From contig OX421962.1 of assembly GCA_949128115.1 (NCBI GenBank), forward strand, positions 11,421,262 to 11,485,261: a stretch of DNA of 64,000 bases, read 5' to 3'. This document shows, one piece after another, positions 31,118 through 43,599 of the stretch. Numbering within the stretch: position 1 is the first letter of the stretch; each line of letters begins with the position of its first letter. The DNA comes from Anaspis maculata. Its lineage: Eukaryota; Arthropoda; Insecta; Coleoptera; Scraptiidae. Under the pieces are notes generated by a model that was given only the letters and a program-made list of their open reading frames with translations, was not told the DNA's origin and did no database searches. A program made the position numbers and the translations under genes.

Positions 31118-34087
31118 CTAGTCGAGATCGACTTCTTTCATGCAACCCGACTTCGTTACCTCTCGGTTGGCGGGCTGGCTCTCGGTAGGCTGCGTCACAT
31201 TGTAAATCAAAACATCGAATTCAGAGGATCGAGATGGACGACCATCACTTTTTGCGAACCGGAGGATCTTGTTGTGCGGATCGTTTTCTCCGATCATTCC
31301 AACGCTCCAAACGTCACCGAGCTTGTACCTGCCGACGTGAATAACTTCGTTCAGTTCCACTTGGTCAAAACCGCCAGGAACAGGGTGTTTATAGGCAGCG
31401 ACCACTTCGTCGAAGTAGCGAGTGGAGTTTGTAGAATGCCAATAAAAGTCCTTCGGATGTCCAGTGCACAGAATCTATGCAGAATTGTTCATTATTTGGG
31501 GAATGGAAAAAAATAAGAATATTATGGTAGGTGGAGGATTTCGCGCAGCTTGGTTCTAGTCTTGGTTTCAAGACCAGAAAGCGGTATCACAACCAAGACT
31601 TGAATACCAAGACTACCTACGTGACTCCGTCTAGAATTTTGACTGTTCTGATCAGCTCGTAAAATTCATTCACTCTAGCCAGTGAAAGAAGTGTCTCGAC
31701 AAACTCCAAATCCTAGGTTGGTATACGTAATTAATTAATAATTAATTATGTTATATATAATATGTTAATATAATATGTTATATAATTATGTTAATTATAA
31801 AGGCTGTCCCGAAATTAGACCACAATACAGGTGTCATTGAAATACACCGACAACGTCCTAGGACGGCTTCCTCTCATCAAAATAAGAAAAGAAGTTCCCA
31901 TGAACATGGGTCCGGAAACGCTTCATAAGGGAGCTACAGGCCCCTAAAGGTGGGACTCTGAAGATGGTTTTTTATTCAAGATTTCCGAAACCGTTCAAGG
32001 TAAATCAATCAAACTTGACACATTTGATAACCTTCTTATGCCTAACAAAATTTGAATGCCTAACAAAAATAAAGTTGCTTTGAAACAGTTCTTTTTTCGT
32101 CTTGAATATCCTAATGAAAAATTAGCATTTCTGACCACGTTTTCATACGTTCAAACTTGAATATCTCGTAAACGGTGCATCTATCGAGGTTGAACAAAGG
32201 AACTTTTTTTTTGAAGAAAGTACCAGTATTCTATAATTTCTTGTTAAATTTGGAAACAATACACATTCGAACAAGTTAGGGCTATTTTTACCCCTACACC
32301 TCACCCCGACTCACCCCTGGTAGATAATTGTAAAACATCTTGCCTTATTTTGTTGGGCATAAGAAGGTTAGTAGATGTGTCAAATTTGATCGATTTCCCT
32401 CGAACAGTTTCGGAGATATTGAATAAAAACCATCTTCAGGGTCCCACCTTTAGGGGCCTGTAGCTCCCTTAGAAATCGTTTCCGGACCCATGTTCATAGG
32501 AACTTTTTTTCTTGTTTTGATGAGAGGAAGCTGCTATAAAACGTTGTTGGTATATTCTCGGAACACCTGTATATGACCAGCTTATTTTACGTCAAAAAAT
32601 AGAAAGATAAGTTCCAGTGAACATGATGTCGAATAATGCCCCCTAAGGGAGCTATAGCCCCTTAAAGGGGGAAACCTGATGATGATTTTTTGTAAATTTC
32701 TTTGAAACTTGCTAAGATAAAATGACGAAATTTGGTTTGACCGCTACATGTTATAAGCCTGAGGTAATGTCTTAAGAAAGATTTCCACAGTTCATCAGGG
32801 ACGTTCAACAAAGAGGGGGCGGGGTATTTAGCTCCTTTTTCTCATAACTTTCTCTGAATTTTGATAAAAAAATTTGGAAAATCAAAGTTTTTCATATACA
32901 AAAGTTTTCCTGTGATATTCTGATCCGACGCACCGTTTTCGAGATAAATCACTTTAAAGAAAACTTCACCTGAAATTCCGGCGGAATTTCAAAATTACGA
33001 AAACAGAAATCAGAGCACCAACACCAACTGTGTTTTCTTGGACCAAAAACAGGAGGAAATGTTCTAATGAAGGAGGAATGAAAATGCTCCTTAGAGGACC
33101 TAGAGCTCCTTGGGAGAGTTACTTGCCGAGATAAAATTAATGGCGCTCTAGGGGCTCTAGGTCCCCTAGGGAGCATTCTCAATCCATTTGTATTGTTTAA
33201 GTTTTCTTTGAAGTGATTCATCTCGAAAACGGTGCAACGAATCAATTTAGTACAGGAAGTCTTTTTCCATGAAAAACTCTGATTCTCTATATTTTCTTAT
33301 CAAAGTCCGGAATAAGTCATGAAAAAAGAAGCAGCTGAATTCATCCCCCGTTCCCTTTTTGATGGACGTCCCTGATGAAATGTGGAAACCTTTTTCACAG
33401 CATTATCTCAGGCCTATAACATGTAGCGGTCGAACCAAATTTTGTCATTTTATCTTAGCAATAGCAAGTTTCAGCGAAAAACCATGATGATCAGGTTACC
33501 CCCTTTAAGGGGCTCTAGCTCTTTCAGGGGGCAATATTTGATACATGTTTATTGGAACTTTTCTTTTTACTTTTTGACGTAGAATAAGCTGGTCAAATAT
33601 TGCGATCTAACTTCGGAACACCCTGCATAAAATGAGCATGAATGAGCCCAATACCTTCACAGCAACAGTGGTCCTCCTGACTACCCAAGAATATGTGACG
33701 AGTTCCTTTTTTCCTTGAAAAAGTGGACCATTGAAAATACCATGATCGAGGAGGAGGCCTTGTCCTATATAGATGCGTTTTTCGGCAGGCACATCCGAAT
33801 CAACCGGTAGCGCATCAGACGGCATCTGGCCATCGAAGTCCCTCCAATAATAATCTGAAAATGTTCTTTGTTTCATCAATTTTGCTGTAAAAGAAATGGA
33901 CATCCAAGGACCGGATGAAAGTGACCACCACCAGGGGGTAGGTATAAGAGAGTAGAATTCATACACCAGATGTTATACCTACACCAGAGAGGATTAAATT
34001 ACAATAAGTGCAAAAGTACCGTCACTTACCAGCTTGTAAAGCTGAGACACTTATAAAGAAAACAGAAACGAAGAGGTACCGAAACAT
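31118..34087 (-). CDS. Secreted DUF3421/DM9-like protein, copy B (three exons)
   Basis: Same structure as 2595-4904. Exons are 34087-34030 (58 b), 33854-33655 (200 b) and 31474-31118 (357 b), all the same lengths as in copy A, giving 204 residues. The signal peptide is kept (MFRYLFVSVFF...). Exon 3 differs at scattered positions (for example GHPKDFYWH, VAAYKHPVPGG, GMIGENDPHNKI, CMKEVDLD). The exon 2 donor is GTATTG after a small deletion, weaker than GTAAGG in copy A. Intron 2 is enlarged by two nested MITEs. The poly(A) hexamer reads GATAAA. The frame is intact although neighbouring DNA has decayed, so protein function may still be selected. Confidence 0.7.
31800..33625. mobile_element. Foldback MITE, copy B, with a second MITE inside
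   Basis: Orthologue of 3248-4437 in the duplication: left end AAGGCTGTCCCGAAATTAGA, right end GGAACACCCTG. A 742 bp insert (31828-32569) sits near its left end, and part of its right arm near 33195 is deleted relative to copy A. Confidence 0.85.
31828..32569. mobile_element. Nested foldback MITE (CAGGTGT ends, TA duplication)
   Basis: Starts CAGGTGTCATTG and ends GGAACACCTG, with long pairing arms (for example GGTCCGGAAACG versus CGTTTCCGGACC-type segments). TA lies at 31826-31827 and 32570-32571. Copy A has the empty site CAATATATGACC near 3272. Tc1/mariner-like TA targeting; no gene. Confidence 0.85.
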
Positions 34088-34360
34088 TTTCAGAGCGATG
34101 AAAATTCCTACAAGCTGATATGGCAAGAAAAAAGCTGACCCAAAACTCTTTTATTTTTCATTTTTATCTCAGAGATACCGACGGTCCCATAATATGAAAA
34201 GATATAAGTAAAGCCCGGATCTTTAGGTTGGGCTAGCCTCTGGTCAAGGTTTCCGAGTATGCAGACCATTTACAGGTGGCCCAACGAAAACGAAACGAAA
34301 CAGACAAATTTTCAGGCACTTGACCTGCTCACTTGTTTGTACCTATACTGTTTATACCTA

Positions 34361-35105
34361 CAGGGTTATTCAAAAGTCCAGAATGAAATTCATAATTTTT
34401 TTCCATATTCATTTCGGAAAAAACGCTCGAACCGGTCGATTTCTAAAAACGGTAAGCCGTTTTTTCGTGACACGTGTCATGTTCTACCGTCAACCCCCTA
34501 ACCTCAAGCCACCCTTAATATTTTTTTTTACAAATGGCACCCTATGGCTTGTGGAGGCTCGTTGGAAAGCTTGTCAAAAACTTTATTCAGATTTACCATT
34601 GAAAATTAGATCGGACGTTTGACCATGAAGTTTTGAGGAACCCCCAGTTTCACTTAACAGTCCGGAACAAGATTCATAATTTCTCAACATATTTTTTCAG
34701 AAAGAAAACGCTCGAACAGGTCGATTTCTGAAAACCGTAAGCCGTTTTTTCATGACACGTGTCATGTTCTACCGTTAACCCTCTAGCCCCAAGCCACCCC
34801 TAGTACTTTTTTCAAATGGCACTCTATGGCTTGTGGGGGCTCGTTGTATTCCTTTAAAATTCATGGTCAAACGTCCGATCTAATTTTCAATGATAGATCT
34901 GAATAGAGTTTTTGACAAGCTTTCCAACGAGCCCCCACAAGTCATAGCGTGCTATTTGAAAAAAAAAACTAAGGGTGGCGGTAGAACATGACACGTGTCA
35001 TGAAAAAACGGCTTACCGTTTTTAGAAATCGACCTGTTTGAGCGTTTTTTCCGAAATAAATATGGGAAAAAAATCAATTTTATTCCGGACTATTGAATAA
35101 CCCTG
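34361..35105. mobile_element. Foldback MITE (CAGGGTTATTCAA ends)
   Basis: 745 bp. The left end CAGGGTTATTCAA pairs with the right end TTGAATAACCCTG, and arms continue through ACGCTCGAACCGGTCGATTT and the ACACGTGTCATG segment. TA duplication (34359-34360, 35106-35107). Copy A has the uninterrupted site TTTATATGTTTACTAG near 5533. No coding capacity. Confidence 0.9.
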
Positions 35106-35300
35106 TATGTTTACTAGACAGACATAAGCCCCGTCATAGGTTCGGCCACTACGAGCCAGCCTCCTAGAAAGGGCTGTAGCCCTCCAAAAACACTGAAATT
35201 AGCATTATCCTGAAAAATTTGCATCGAATCGAAAAAAAATATACACCGCTATAAAGACAATTGAACCAGCTTTGAAATGATGTATCACTCAACCTCAATT

Positions 35301-36116
35301 GAGGTCTCCAATTTTCCGCTGTCTCTCTTTACTGTGACGTCATGCGTATAAGAGACGGTTAATTGAGGTCATTGGGCGCTTCCCAATAAGGCGTATAAGG
35401 ACACAATTCGACACATACGGACACAATTTGACACAGCTAGAGTTCCAATAGCAGTAATAGCACCACATGTCGACACAATCGAAACATTGGCGAGGCTGAG
35501 TTTAGAATTGAGCTGGCAAGTGCACTTTGACATTGTGTATCCGTCTTGTCGCAGTTATTGGAAAGCGCCCTATGTTTCTTGAGATATGACATTTCGTTTC
35601 TGACAATGGGAAATTTTTCGAATCTGACAAGCACTCCGTCGTGTATTCATTTGATTTCAGCATGAATTTCATTATTTCACTTGTTCTTACCCTCGTTCTT
35701 ACCAATAAGTGTGTTATATGTAGTGGAAAACTGAGAAGATACTTACAGAAATGGTTCAAGGGTGTTGTGTCGCTCTATGCGAGTCGAGAATAAGACGAAT
35801 ACACCCAGCATAACCATGCACCGGTTCACGAAAGACCCAAACTTGATGGAAGTGTGGCTGCACCAGCACCAGCAGGGATCACGCTGCACCAGACACGTGT
35901 ATCTTACTACGAAAAAACTCTATTACTTCGTCCATTAAAAACTCCTTTATGGGCTCTAGCGACTTTCCCCACATGATAATGGGAACAGTACCTATAGCTA
36001 TCCGATTCAAAATTCCCGCAAAAGTCAGAAACGAAACGTCCAAACGTCATAAATGTCAAAACGTCAAAGGTGACCTCGAAAAACCATGTATTTTCTATCT
36101 CCTAAAATTGGAAAGG
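35301..36116. mobile_element. Insertion unique to copy B (unclassified)
   Basis: About 816 bp absent from copy A (site near 5711). TCAATT flanks both sides (35295-35300, 36117-36122). The ends share an imperfect inverted TCCAATTTT (GAGGTCTCCAATTTT at left; AAAATTGGAAAGG at right). No transposase is seen. Confidence 0.55.
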
Positions 36117-37640
36117 TCAATTGTCATTTCAAATTTTCGACGGGACTGCCACCCTGATTACGAGAGTGAAACTACATGGTTGAATTTATAGCAGTTGAAT
36201 GTCACCCTTGAAAACTAAGCTGACCTGTCCGGGCTTATTTCAAGAAAATGAGGGCGAATGCCCGAAAATCTGTCTGTTTCGTTTTCAATGGGGCACCCTG
36301 TAGAATACTTCTTTGAAACTGTAAGTTCCTTATTCGATATGAGTAGGTAGGCAGAAAAGTCAGTCAAGGATCTGGATGGCTTGGAGGACTGGAGACTATT
36401 ATACATACAGGGTGTCTCGAAAGTTCGAGAATACGGGTCAGACACAGGACACAGACAAGGGCTGATTTCAGGCAAATAAAAAGGGAACTCTAAATAGGCA
36501 CCCGAACTTGAAAAATATGCAATCATAGGCATCTGAGCATAAGCAATTAAGGTTTACTGGGTATGGAATTTCTTCCGTCATGCCAAACTGGCACTTCGCC
36601 TGCTGGAACTGAATCTCAGTTAAAGTATATTGTCGAGTATATTGTATTTGCCCGAGTATTTGCCTAAAGATCCGGGCTTCAAAGTATAGTTACTAAGTAG
36701 TGCGTGTAAATACTTTCCAGAATTTAAAATTGAACAGTATTTTTCACAAGTAAACAGTTTTTTCCACTCATTAACTTTCTATCAGAGCGCAAAAAATGGC
36801 AAAATGCGTGGGTCTAAGGCTAAGGTCCAACTATTCAGATTAATAATATGGAAAAGATCTAAAAATTACTTCTGTTATCGATGACCTACAAGAAAATAAG
36901 CGGTTTATAAAACAACACAATTGGACAGTTTGTTAAGAATTAAGACTCTGCATCTGCAACCAGACATACACACAACACATCGTGTTTAGTTACTTTTTCC
37001 TACGACCACCTATGAAAGTGACGTTTTCTACATGTTCTTGACACTTCGAAAGTACATAATATCACACAAGTGTGATATTCCTAAAAATCGCACGCTACTT
37101 TGATTATATCCCACTCAGCAAGAAAACATCTCTGTGACATCACTTAGATGTTCAAGTCACAACTGCGATGTTAACAAAAAAAGTCTATGCGATGTTAAGT
37201 GGACATCTCTGTTACTTCTTATGTCCGGGTAATTAGAACATGAATGAGATATCTCAAAGATGTCCAAATGTGACATACTATCTACATCGCTATTCCACAT
37301 CTCATAGATATCACTTTTTGACGTACATATAACGTCGCATTTTGGCTGTGTATTTTTATTATTATTATTATTATATATACGGGCACGCAACAGACTAACA
37401 AGTCCAATAATAGCGTGACCGCGGATCGAAGAAAAGAAAATCCGTCGCAACACTACTCACTGACAAGAACAATGCGTCGATTGCATCTCAATCAAAAACT
37501 CGCCTGAATTTTTAAATAAAAATTATTTTTTCACCACTTTTCAACATAGTTTTCTGTCATAGGAGGTTCCGTACCTATTTTTACTAATTTTTACAATCTA
37601 TACAGCACGTTTTTTCCCTAAGAAAAGTTGTTCTTCTATT

Positions 37641-37722
37641 GGCGTACTCCGGAGGATTCGAACCTGGATCCCCAGAGGTGATAGTTAGAGACACTGCTGC
37701 CGATTCGTCTAAGCTACCAACT
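37641..37722 (-). other. tRNA-like sequence (Pol III box A/B)
   Basis: On the minus strand it reads GTAGCTTAGACGAATCGG, then about 40 bases later AGGTTCGAATCC (B box, 37653-37664). I could not draw sound acceptor or T stems, so this is likely a tRNA-derived relic, perhaps the head of a SINE, rather than a working tRNA. Confidence 0.4.
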
Positions 37723-37799
37723 TGTCTAATACAGTATATTTAAACAGCGCGCTTGATGTTCAGGGATATTTTTCGAGATATTTCATTAGGACTCCAAAC

Positions 37800-38190
37800 G
37801 GTACACCGAAGCCAAAGAGCCTCGCTGGGGCTCGAAACGTTACAGCAAGACACAAGCGGCTCCGTTGGGGCCCCGGACAATATGACATAAACGGGAGTCA
37901 TCAAAGTATTCGAAAGCACAATAAGACAAAAGGGGTCCATTTTTGGGTTCCGAATAGCACAAGAGCAGACACAAGGATTCACCAGAGGTTCGAAAGCCAC
38001 GACAAAATGCAAGAAGGCCCAGCAGGCTTTCGAAGAGCACAAGGAGACACAAACGGGAAACACTAGTTCCGAAAGCCACAATAAGGACAAGAAGACACAA
38101 AAATGGTTCCAAACGACACATAAAGACATAAGGGGGCCCGCAGAGCCTCAAACTAAACATGAAGACATAAAGGCTGTTCTGGCATCACAC
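37800..38190. repeat. Degenerate purine-rich minisatellite
   Basis: Irregular units of about 35-40 bases built on GGTTCCGAAAGCCACAA and AAGACACAAA follow one another. The 114-codon plus frame across it is a by-product of the repeat. Confidence 0.6.
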
Positions 38191-38534
38191 ACATAAAATA
38201 GGGGGCAAAACTAATAATTAAATATTTTCCGACACACGAAGCTCAACGATGACAGCCCGCGAAATTTAAAAAATCTCTCAGTGACTACGTCTCATTGACG
38301 TCAGTGAGATGTTACACTTCGATCAGTTGAAAGAAGTAACAATGTTGCGTCTGGTAGATGTCTCATGTGTGATGTTCAATTTAAGTTCATTTCGAAACAT
38401 CTCTCCGACATTATATCGTATAACATCGCGGATGAACATCTCATAGATGTGGAAGTAACGTTCATTGTGATGTTATTTTGTGACATGATTGAGATCATCT
38501 CATTTATGAAACATGAGATGCCATGCTGAGTGGG

Positions 38535-41500
38535 ATCCAGAAGTCTATGAAATTTATTACCTGCGAAATTGACATTTTCTAGCTTTTCCGCCACAATATT
38601 CATTCACAATCGTAAATAACACCTTTCGCAATCATTTTAAAGCCCCAAACATTCACGGATCATGGAATTTCGAATCGTCATCAAAGAGACAAAACTGTTG
38701 AATCTTTGACGTTTCTCGTTTGTTTTGTTCGAATTCCCATTATATATATTAAAACAGAACCCGATAAATGGAGCTGTTCCTATAAATCAGATAGCCCACT
38801 TCATCTATAATTATTATGCAATTCATATTTATCATTTTTCAGTTGCAATTCAAGTATCAAAACTTAAAATCTAGTCATGAAATCTCATCGTTCACTCCTG
38901 TTTGAATTGTTGCATTAGCTGAAAACTTCAATGGCTAGAATAACTTTGAATGTGACGCATGAACGTCACGTGTTGTTTGATAAAAATGGCTTGATTTTTA
39001 TCCAATAACAGTAACAGATGCTAATTTTGGCGCGACAAATTTGATTTATTCTTTCAAGTTCAAAAGCCGCCTAGAACAGAAAGTGCTACTGATTTTGAAA
39101 TTGTGAAAACTCATAATTTTCAATTTTTGACACCCACTTTGTATTAGGATAACTTGAAAAAAAATAGTAATAAAAAGAAATTAGAGTCCTGCATCAAAAG
39201 CAGGTCGTCCTGGTTGAGACACTGGTACCTATAAGGCCCTCTTGTATGGCAACGGCTAGGAGAAATTTTGAAAATTCATAACGCCCGACTGGAATATGGT
39301 GGAGAACTCAAACTGCAGACTTAATTTGACTCTTTTGTTGTGTTGCTTCGTGCCAAATTGAGTTCCACAGATGACAGATGGAGAAATGCTTCCAACTGTT
39401 CTGAATACAGTTTTTCAAAGGCTTTCAAATGACACATGCGAGGCAAATTCCGTGAGATACAGCTTCTGACATTTTTTGATAGTGACACTTTTGTTCGATA
39501 GATGACTGCCAAAAACTAATGGGCTCATTCCACAGCAAAACAATGTCCACATGCCAAATTTCAAGACGATTGGATCAACGATTCGGCAGTTATCGTGAGA
39601 GATTACAGACAAATGTCTGTTTTTTTTAAGAGTCTGTAACAATCTTGGACTGAACATAGTTTCTTTCGACGAGTTCACATCTGAATTTGCCATTCCGTAA
39701 GAGAGGATAACTGGGCGTAGAGGGAAATAGGCGAGATCCTATTCTGGCAGTTCCCGAATGATTTGTTGCCCCCTAAGCCCTGTTTACACACACATCAGAC
39801 CTAAGTGGTAGGAACAACAAGATTAGTTCCGTCCCGCTGAAATTTATTAATACTGGGGCGGTCGTAAAAACTGAATTATTCGATTTTAATACAAAAGCCC
39901 TGCTCTCGCATCGTACATCACCCTGATGTGGCGTATAATGCTTCGATGTATATCACCAGCAGAGAGGGTAGGAATCGAAGCGCCTGGCCGGCAGCAGCAG
40001 CAGCAGCAGCAGCTAGTGCGCAGCCACTATAGTAAGTTCACTTGTACCGTGATTCTAATCGGCTGCGAGATTTTGTTTTCAAGTTTCCAAGTCTGAAATA
40101 TGGAAAGTCCCCAAAACTTTGCGGTTGGTTGCTCTGGCTTCATTTGGCACAATAATTCACGAAGAGACACGAAGTCGTTCGGATCACTTTTCGAACACAT
40201 TCTTCACGCATTTTCTCTGCAGATAGACAGAACATTTTTGCGGGACGTGATGTCTGACGCTTTTTTCCATTTTATTGTAATTTTTCGACATTTTTTAAAT
40301 TTTCGCCAGAGCAAATAAATCAAAGCAGCTTCGACATTTGACAGGTGTCAAAATTATTTACAACCTCCCGAAGCCGGTTGAACTTTTCGATGATCCAGGC
40401 TGAAAAAATACTGGCCCTTCGTCCAAAAAAACAGGTCCCATGGAATCATCAATCATTTCACCTCTTCCAGTCGAAAAGACACGCCGAACTATGACTATTT
40501 ATTGGCGAGACAAGGAACATCCCAGCAGGCCTGCTGTTGCAGCAGAATTTACGTTTAAAAAGTTGAAAAAACCGAATTTCAAAAAATCAGTCGCTCAAAG
40601 TTGCGTATTGAACCAAAATTCATGTGAGTACCTTTAGTTTTCAATTTGCTTCAGTTTTGGAGCTTGGGGGAACGAGTTTTTGTCGGCCTTGAATGGCCGC
40701 CGTCAAGATGACTGAAATTGAAGGCGGCCCCGTAGAGTTCTGGTGTCTAAATGACGGTAACACAGCTCTGCGCTCCTCTAGTCGCATTTCCACGTATGAC
40801 AAGGTCAGTTTTCCAAGATTTCAATATCAATTTGATAAGAATTATAGCTTCACTTCCAGAGAAGTCAGTTTAACACCAGGTAAAAAGGCAGCAAGCCTAC
40901 AATGATGAAGGAGTAGTAGTAAATTTGCCCAGCCAAGTAGAGTCACAGTAGAAGTGAACCTACTATAGTGCGCCGCCACCAGCAGTTATAATTCCGACGG
41001 AGGCGGCAAAGCATGGGGGACGGCGGCGATCAGAGAGCAATTTCGCGCTCCGGTCAGCATTCAGGTAATAAGAGACACCGCCTGTGAATACTAAATAACC
41101 GAACGGGCGCTGGGGCACGCAGGGCACGATCTACGGCGTTCACGTCAAAGCGAATTGTCCATATAATCTTGATAATTCGAATTAATTTCGGGAGACCCGG
41201 GCTGCGTTGTGGGGTGGGCTGCGGGCCAAGTAAAGACCACAGCCAAGACGCAGCCGAAATTTAATCATGTCGGATTTGGCAGTGCACGACAGTCGCACTC
41301 GTTGAAGATCGTCCCTCGAGTTTCCTTGTCCATTCCATCAGACACTTGCTCGAATACTGCTTCCTTGAACCAGCACCCAGGGACTCAGATTTCTGAGTGA
41401 CGCCATGATGGAAAAAAACTTGTAGAAAAATTGTGGTCTTGAATTTCGCTGCAACCGAGGCTGCAACAATCCAAGTGCACCGAGAACTCACGCCTTGCCC

Positions 41501-43288
41501 TACCGAAATAAACAAAGTGTGTGATGTTCAACCCCCTCCCCCACTCTTTGATATTTTATTTGATTGGCCTGTATGTGATCGTCTTAACCCTTTGCTGTGC
41601 CCGCTTTTGTTCCTGGGGGAAACGACCCGAGGGGGAAGGAGGTGGAGTTCAAGGAAACACGCTTATTGCACAGAAAATGAAATTTACTCGAAGCAAAATA
41701 AGTGCAAAATTATTCTTTAATGGTTCTTTTTTTAAAACACCTAACATGTGACTAACACAATGGACAAAATGACAGCAAAATGGACAAAATAAACAAGAAA
41801 ATGTTACAAGAAAACAACACAACAAATTATGTTAACGACATGAAGAAATTCAAACACTAGATTCTTGATTTTAGGGCAGGTCCATGCAGGTGCGTGATGC
41901 GTGTTCTGTCTTCTGTCTGACTGTCTGTCGTCTTTCGTTGACAGTGTTGACACACAATGCTACCAATTCGACAAGGGCGCTGTCGCGGAAGGAGAAGTGA
42001 CAGGAGAATTGCAGCATTAAAACGGGTGGCACAATTTGAAAACTAAGGGGATGGAACAAATTATGTCGAACTGTCAAGTCAAAAAAAAGAGAGTGATGAA
42101 TTCGGAAAAAAGGCACTCAGTGGAAGAATTTCGTCAAAGAAACCCCTGAGTATTGCCCGAAATAGAGGACTCTTTAATATGTTGTGCTTGTGACATAAAC
42201 TCACATATATTTTCGGTATTGATGGCAAGCAAAAACCGGTAAAACGTGTTTTCGGTAAAATTTGCAAAAACAAGCCAAATTAGTCAACTCACACTGACAC
42301 TCGAAATACAAAAACCGAAAGTAGACAAGTCATACTAAACACTACATTACTATGGTATTCCCTCTTTGTTTTGTTTGTACGTTGGTACCTGAAGTAGGTA
42401 CGGCCGTTGACGTTCGTAGCGTTTGCCGATGGGAGAGGGAGATGGCGCGCGAGCGGAAGCCGCAGACAGAGAGAAGATGGTCAGCTGTTGTGACGAAGAC
42501 GTGAAAGTTTCAGTGCTCCGATGTGCGTCGCTTTTACGTATTCAAGGTCGGTCTTTTTTTGATTATTGTACCGTAATTTTGGCTCCCACCCACTCACCAA
42601 ATCATACATTTCGATACCTATTTTGTTTGCAAAATTATTGTACATAACACGAAATTCTTTGTTCTCTTTGTTCTCAACGGGCTTGCATAACCCGCGGTTT
42701 TTTCCCTTTTGAGATCAAGGTGCTTTGAATTTTGTGTAACTTATCTACTCCCAAATGATCTCAATGTTGATGGCAAAAGGCCGTAATCTAGTGAGTGTGC
42801 ACTTTGCGCACTCATGACGTGGCCTCAGAATTTCGTTGTCGCGCGTATTTCGAGGTTTCATAGTTGTTTCTCTTCCACAAGTTACTTCGAAAACAGTAAG
42901 ACGACAAGAAGAATCTCTGCTACGCCAAATCAGCCGCCAAGTGGAGAACAGTACTTTTGATGATTCATTCACATTTCATTGTTCATTGCCGGTTTATACA
43001 TGAAAGTAAAGGAAGGAAAGAGAAACTTGCACGCTTCTCCGTGTCCTGGGGGGGTCCACCTGCTTGTATGAATCTGCCTTGTTAAGTCTACTAACCTTTT
43101 CTTATTTGGGGGAAATTGTGTAATACGACGAAGAGAGTGCCACAGGTTGGCTCGAGTCGATTTTCGTGTATTTACTGTTATTCACTTGTATGTGATTACT
43201 GTTTACTAACCATTGTTCTGTTTTGTATGTAAGTATGTATCTGTGGGGTTCGTGATGGGTAAATTCTGGGGAATTTCGGACGAATGCG
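38535..43288. other. Long stretch with no recognisable gene
   Basis: Only short frames with no family resemblance. It includes a (GCA)n run at 39991-40013 and a GC-richer patch near 40930-41210 that could be regulatory or exonic; nothing supports a gene call. Confidence 0.45.
39991..40013. repeat. (GCA)n microsatellite
   Basis: About seven consecutive GCA units. Confidence 0.95.
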
Positions 43289-43369
43289 TTATAGATACTT
43301 CTTCCTTCCAATTGCCTACTAAAAGTAGTTATAGATACTTTTTCCTTCCAATTGCCTACTAAAAGTATG
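43289..43369. repeat. Tandem duplication of about 40 bp
   Basis: Two adjacent copies of a unit starting GTTATAGATACTTYTTCC and ending CTACTAAAAGTA, differing at one base. The DNA after it (43370-43600) is pyrimidine-rich, with repeated TTGTTTATTTATCTACC-like words. Confidence 0.85.
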
Positions 43370-43599
43370 ACCAACTTAACTTCTCTACTTATTTATCTCT
43401 CACCTGTCTCTTGTTTATTTATCTACCTGTTTATCTCTTATTTGTTTCTTGTTGACTTGCCTACACCATAACTTGACATTTGTTTCTTGTTTATTTACCT
43501 ACACTATCACTTATCGTTTATTTCTTGCTGATTTATGTACTTGTTTACCGATCGTTTCTTTATTGTCTATTTATCCATCAATTTGATTTCTTTTGTTTG

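Larger units (their letters stand above)
22086..37004. repeat. Segmental duplication, copy B (with later insertions)
   Basis: Paralogue of copy A in the same orientation. Sequence missing from A and present here: 22411-26012 (LINE plus adjacent DNA, replacing A 1046-1431), 26328-30296 (mini-Polinton), 31828-32569, 34361-35105 and 35301-36116. B lacks the A-specific inserts, and the join at 36920-36921 is the empty site of the 6681 element. Confidence 0.9.
37110..38534. mobile_element. Non-autonomous DNA element with CCCACTCAGCA ends
   Basis: CCCACTCAGCA at 37110-37120 and TGCTGAGTGGG at 38524-38534 are exact inverted ends. The outer 250 bases on each side are packed with ACATCTC/GAGATGT and GATGT motifs, possibly transposase sites. 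The middle carries a microsatellite (ATT repeats near 37360), a tRNA-like stretch and a purine-rich minisatellite. Superfamily not determined. Confidence 0.6.

Noticed and set aside
37722..38066. 114-codon plus-strand frame
   Set aside because: It lies across the degenerate minisatellite; its residues follow the repeat and match no family.
42423..42647. Possible short exon starting MGEGDGARAEAADREK
   Set aside because: No partner exons, no domain, and only a weak donor after CTTTTACGTATTCAAG.
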